From contig CAYQMH010000113.1 in the NCBI GenBank assembly GCA_964418485.1, forward strand, positions 1-5,409: 5,409 nucleotides of DNA, in the 5' to 3' direction. The position numbers and the translations under genes were made by a program. The stretch is from JAFGHJ01 sp964418485 (lineage in GTDB: Bacteria; Hydrothermota; UBA3072). The notes beneath the pieces were generated by a model. The model was not told the DNA's origin. It did not search any database and saw nothing but the letters and a program-made list of their open reading frames with translations. Each line of letters starts with the position of its first letter. Position 1 is the first letter of the stretch. Shown here piece after piece: positions 4,813-5,409 of this stretch.

Positions 4813-5322
4813 ATGAAAGAAATAGAATGTTATGAAAATTATCCCTACTGGATTATAATTGTTTCTAATCTACTGACACTTTCGATTTACACTATCGGCA
4901 TAATTATAATTAGACCGCTCGGTATAATCTGGCTGCTTATCTATCTCGCATACATTGTCTTTCTGGAAATCCGTCTGCTTCGAAAAAGCTGTGTTAATTG
5001 CTACTATTACGGAAAGCTCTGCGCCTTCGGTAAAGGTAAATTATGCTCACTATTTTTCAAGAAAGGTAATAAGGAAGGCTTTACCGGAGATTTCACCTGG
5101 AAAGACCTTATACCCGATATGCTCGTCGCTGTAATACCACTTTTGATAGGAATTGTAACATTAATTATGCACTTTAACTGGTTATTATTATTTTTAATTA
5201 TTTTGTTATTCTTATTAGTATCTACCGGTAATGGACTCGTCCGCGGTTCTCTTGCTTGTAAATATTGCAAGCAAAGAGAAATCAATTGCCCCGCGGATAA
5301 AATGTTTAATAAAGAAAAATAG
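4813..5322 (+). CDS. Four-helix membrane protein with two C-x2-C-x6-C clusters, function unknown
   Basis: The product has 169 residues. There is no ribosome binding site and the ATG coincides with the predicted transcript start; the next in-frame Met is residue 103, so translation is probably leaderless. It has two helical hairpins: segments at about 13-33 and 38-56, then 104-120 and 122-138. Each hairpin is followed by a Cys cluster of identical spacing: C60-x2-C63-x6-C70 (CVNCYYYGKLC, plus C78) and C149-x2-C152-x6-C159 (CKYCKQREINC). The basic loop after the first cluster (GKGKLCSLFFKKGNK) suggests by the positive-inside rule that both clusters face the cytoplasm. The two halves thus look like an ancient duplication that may bind metal or form an Fe-S or disulfide pair. 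The opening ECYENYPYWIIIVSNL and CVNCYYYG segments look like those of an uncharacterised family I have seen in archaea and bacteria, but I can give no name. Codon pattern and the consensus promoter make it a confident gene. Confidence 0.88.
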   Translation: MKEIECYENYPYWIIIVSNLLTLSIYTIGIIIIRPLGIIWLLIYLAYIVFLEIRLLRKSCVNCYYYGKLCAFGKGKLCSLFFKKGNKEGFTGDFTWKDLIPDMLVAVIPLLIGIVTLIMHFNWLLLFLIILLFLLVSTGNGLVRGSLACKYCKQREINCPADKMFNKEK

Positions 5323-5327
5323 ATTTC

Positions 5328-5365
5328 ACCACAGAGAGCACAGAGAAAAAAAACACACAGAGAAC
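5328..5365 (+). repeat. Dispersed CACAGAG-type repeat, copy C (truncated)
   Basis: ACCACAGAGAGCACAGAG, an A-run, and CACACAGAGAACG follow the stop codon of the preceding gene by 5 bp. This copy has the ACCACAGAG and CACAGAG blocks of copies A and B but lacks their CCACCC block and the outer TGTCAA. The remaining bases to the window edge hold no gene; TTGATT at 5386-5391 could be a -35 box whose -10 would fall at the edge. Confidence 0.7.
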
Positions 5366-5409
5366 GTTTATAATGAGAAAAAGTCTTGATTCTTCAGGGG
5401 GTGGTAATA

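Noticed and set aside
5007..5285. 92-codon minus-strand frame inside the four-helix membrane gene
   Set aside because: It is antisense to a well-supported gene, begins within it and has no ribosome binding site; the product has an Asn/Lys low-complexity run from AT-rich membrane codons.
5386..5409. TTGATT at the right edge as a further 16-bp-spaced promoter
   Set aside because: The -10 box would fall across the window edge and cannot be read.

Overview
The window looks like bacterial chromosome of moderate to low G+C from a poorly characterised lineage. Supporting signs are TTGACA/TANNNT promoters of the sigma-70 class, GGAGG-type ribosome binding sites, and a secreted repeat protein whose last ~80 residues resemble the type IX secretion (Por/T9SS) sorting domain of the Fibrobacteres-Chlorobi-Bacteroidetes group and candidate phyla such as WOR-3 or Cloacimonadota. 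The phylum assignment is an inference. No rRNA, tRNA, CRISPR array or intact transposase is visible.

Layout. (1) 1-158, minus: the 5' end of a gene cut by the window edge, possibly the N-terminal domain of a tyrosine recombinase, with its own promoter at 201-228. (2) 159-640: a gene-poor stretch packed with repeats: a pair of 19-bp units resembling IS21-type termini (277-319), a 58-bp tandem duplication (341-456), and an inverted copy of a CACAGAG-type dispersed repeat (534-608). (3) 659-1003, plus: a Gly-rich multi-pass membrane protein with no acidic residues. (4) 1021-1533, minus, convergent with it: a membrane-anchored protein with a flavodoxin-like fold. These two genes are bracketed by two inward-opposed copies of the same dispersed repeat (534-608 and 1623-1698), and the terminal TTGACA of each copy serves as the -35 box of the adjacent gene. 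(5) 1814-4444, plus: an 876-residue secreted beta-propeller protein with about 14 repeats of ~53 residues and a C-terminal sorting domain, ending at a strong hairpin terminator (4461-4495). (6) 4515-4583, minus: a 22-codon mini-gene with its own strong ribosome binding site that shares the same terminator. (7) 4664-4770: an inverted pair of 8-bp periodic arrays. (8) 4813-5322, plus: a four-helix membrane protein with two matching Cys clusters, driven by a consensus promoter placed so that the message is probably leaderless. (9) 5328-5365: a third, truncated CACAGAG repeat.

The genes do not form an operon: each has its own promoter and they alternate in strand. Most deal with the cell envelope (two or three membrane proteins and one exported surface protein), but no shared pathway can be argued from the sequence. 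The most noteworthy signals are the coupling of dispersed repeats to promoters, the closed 14-repeat architecture of the large protein, the duplicated C-x2-C-x6-C helical-hairpin protein, and the unannotated 22-codon gene.
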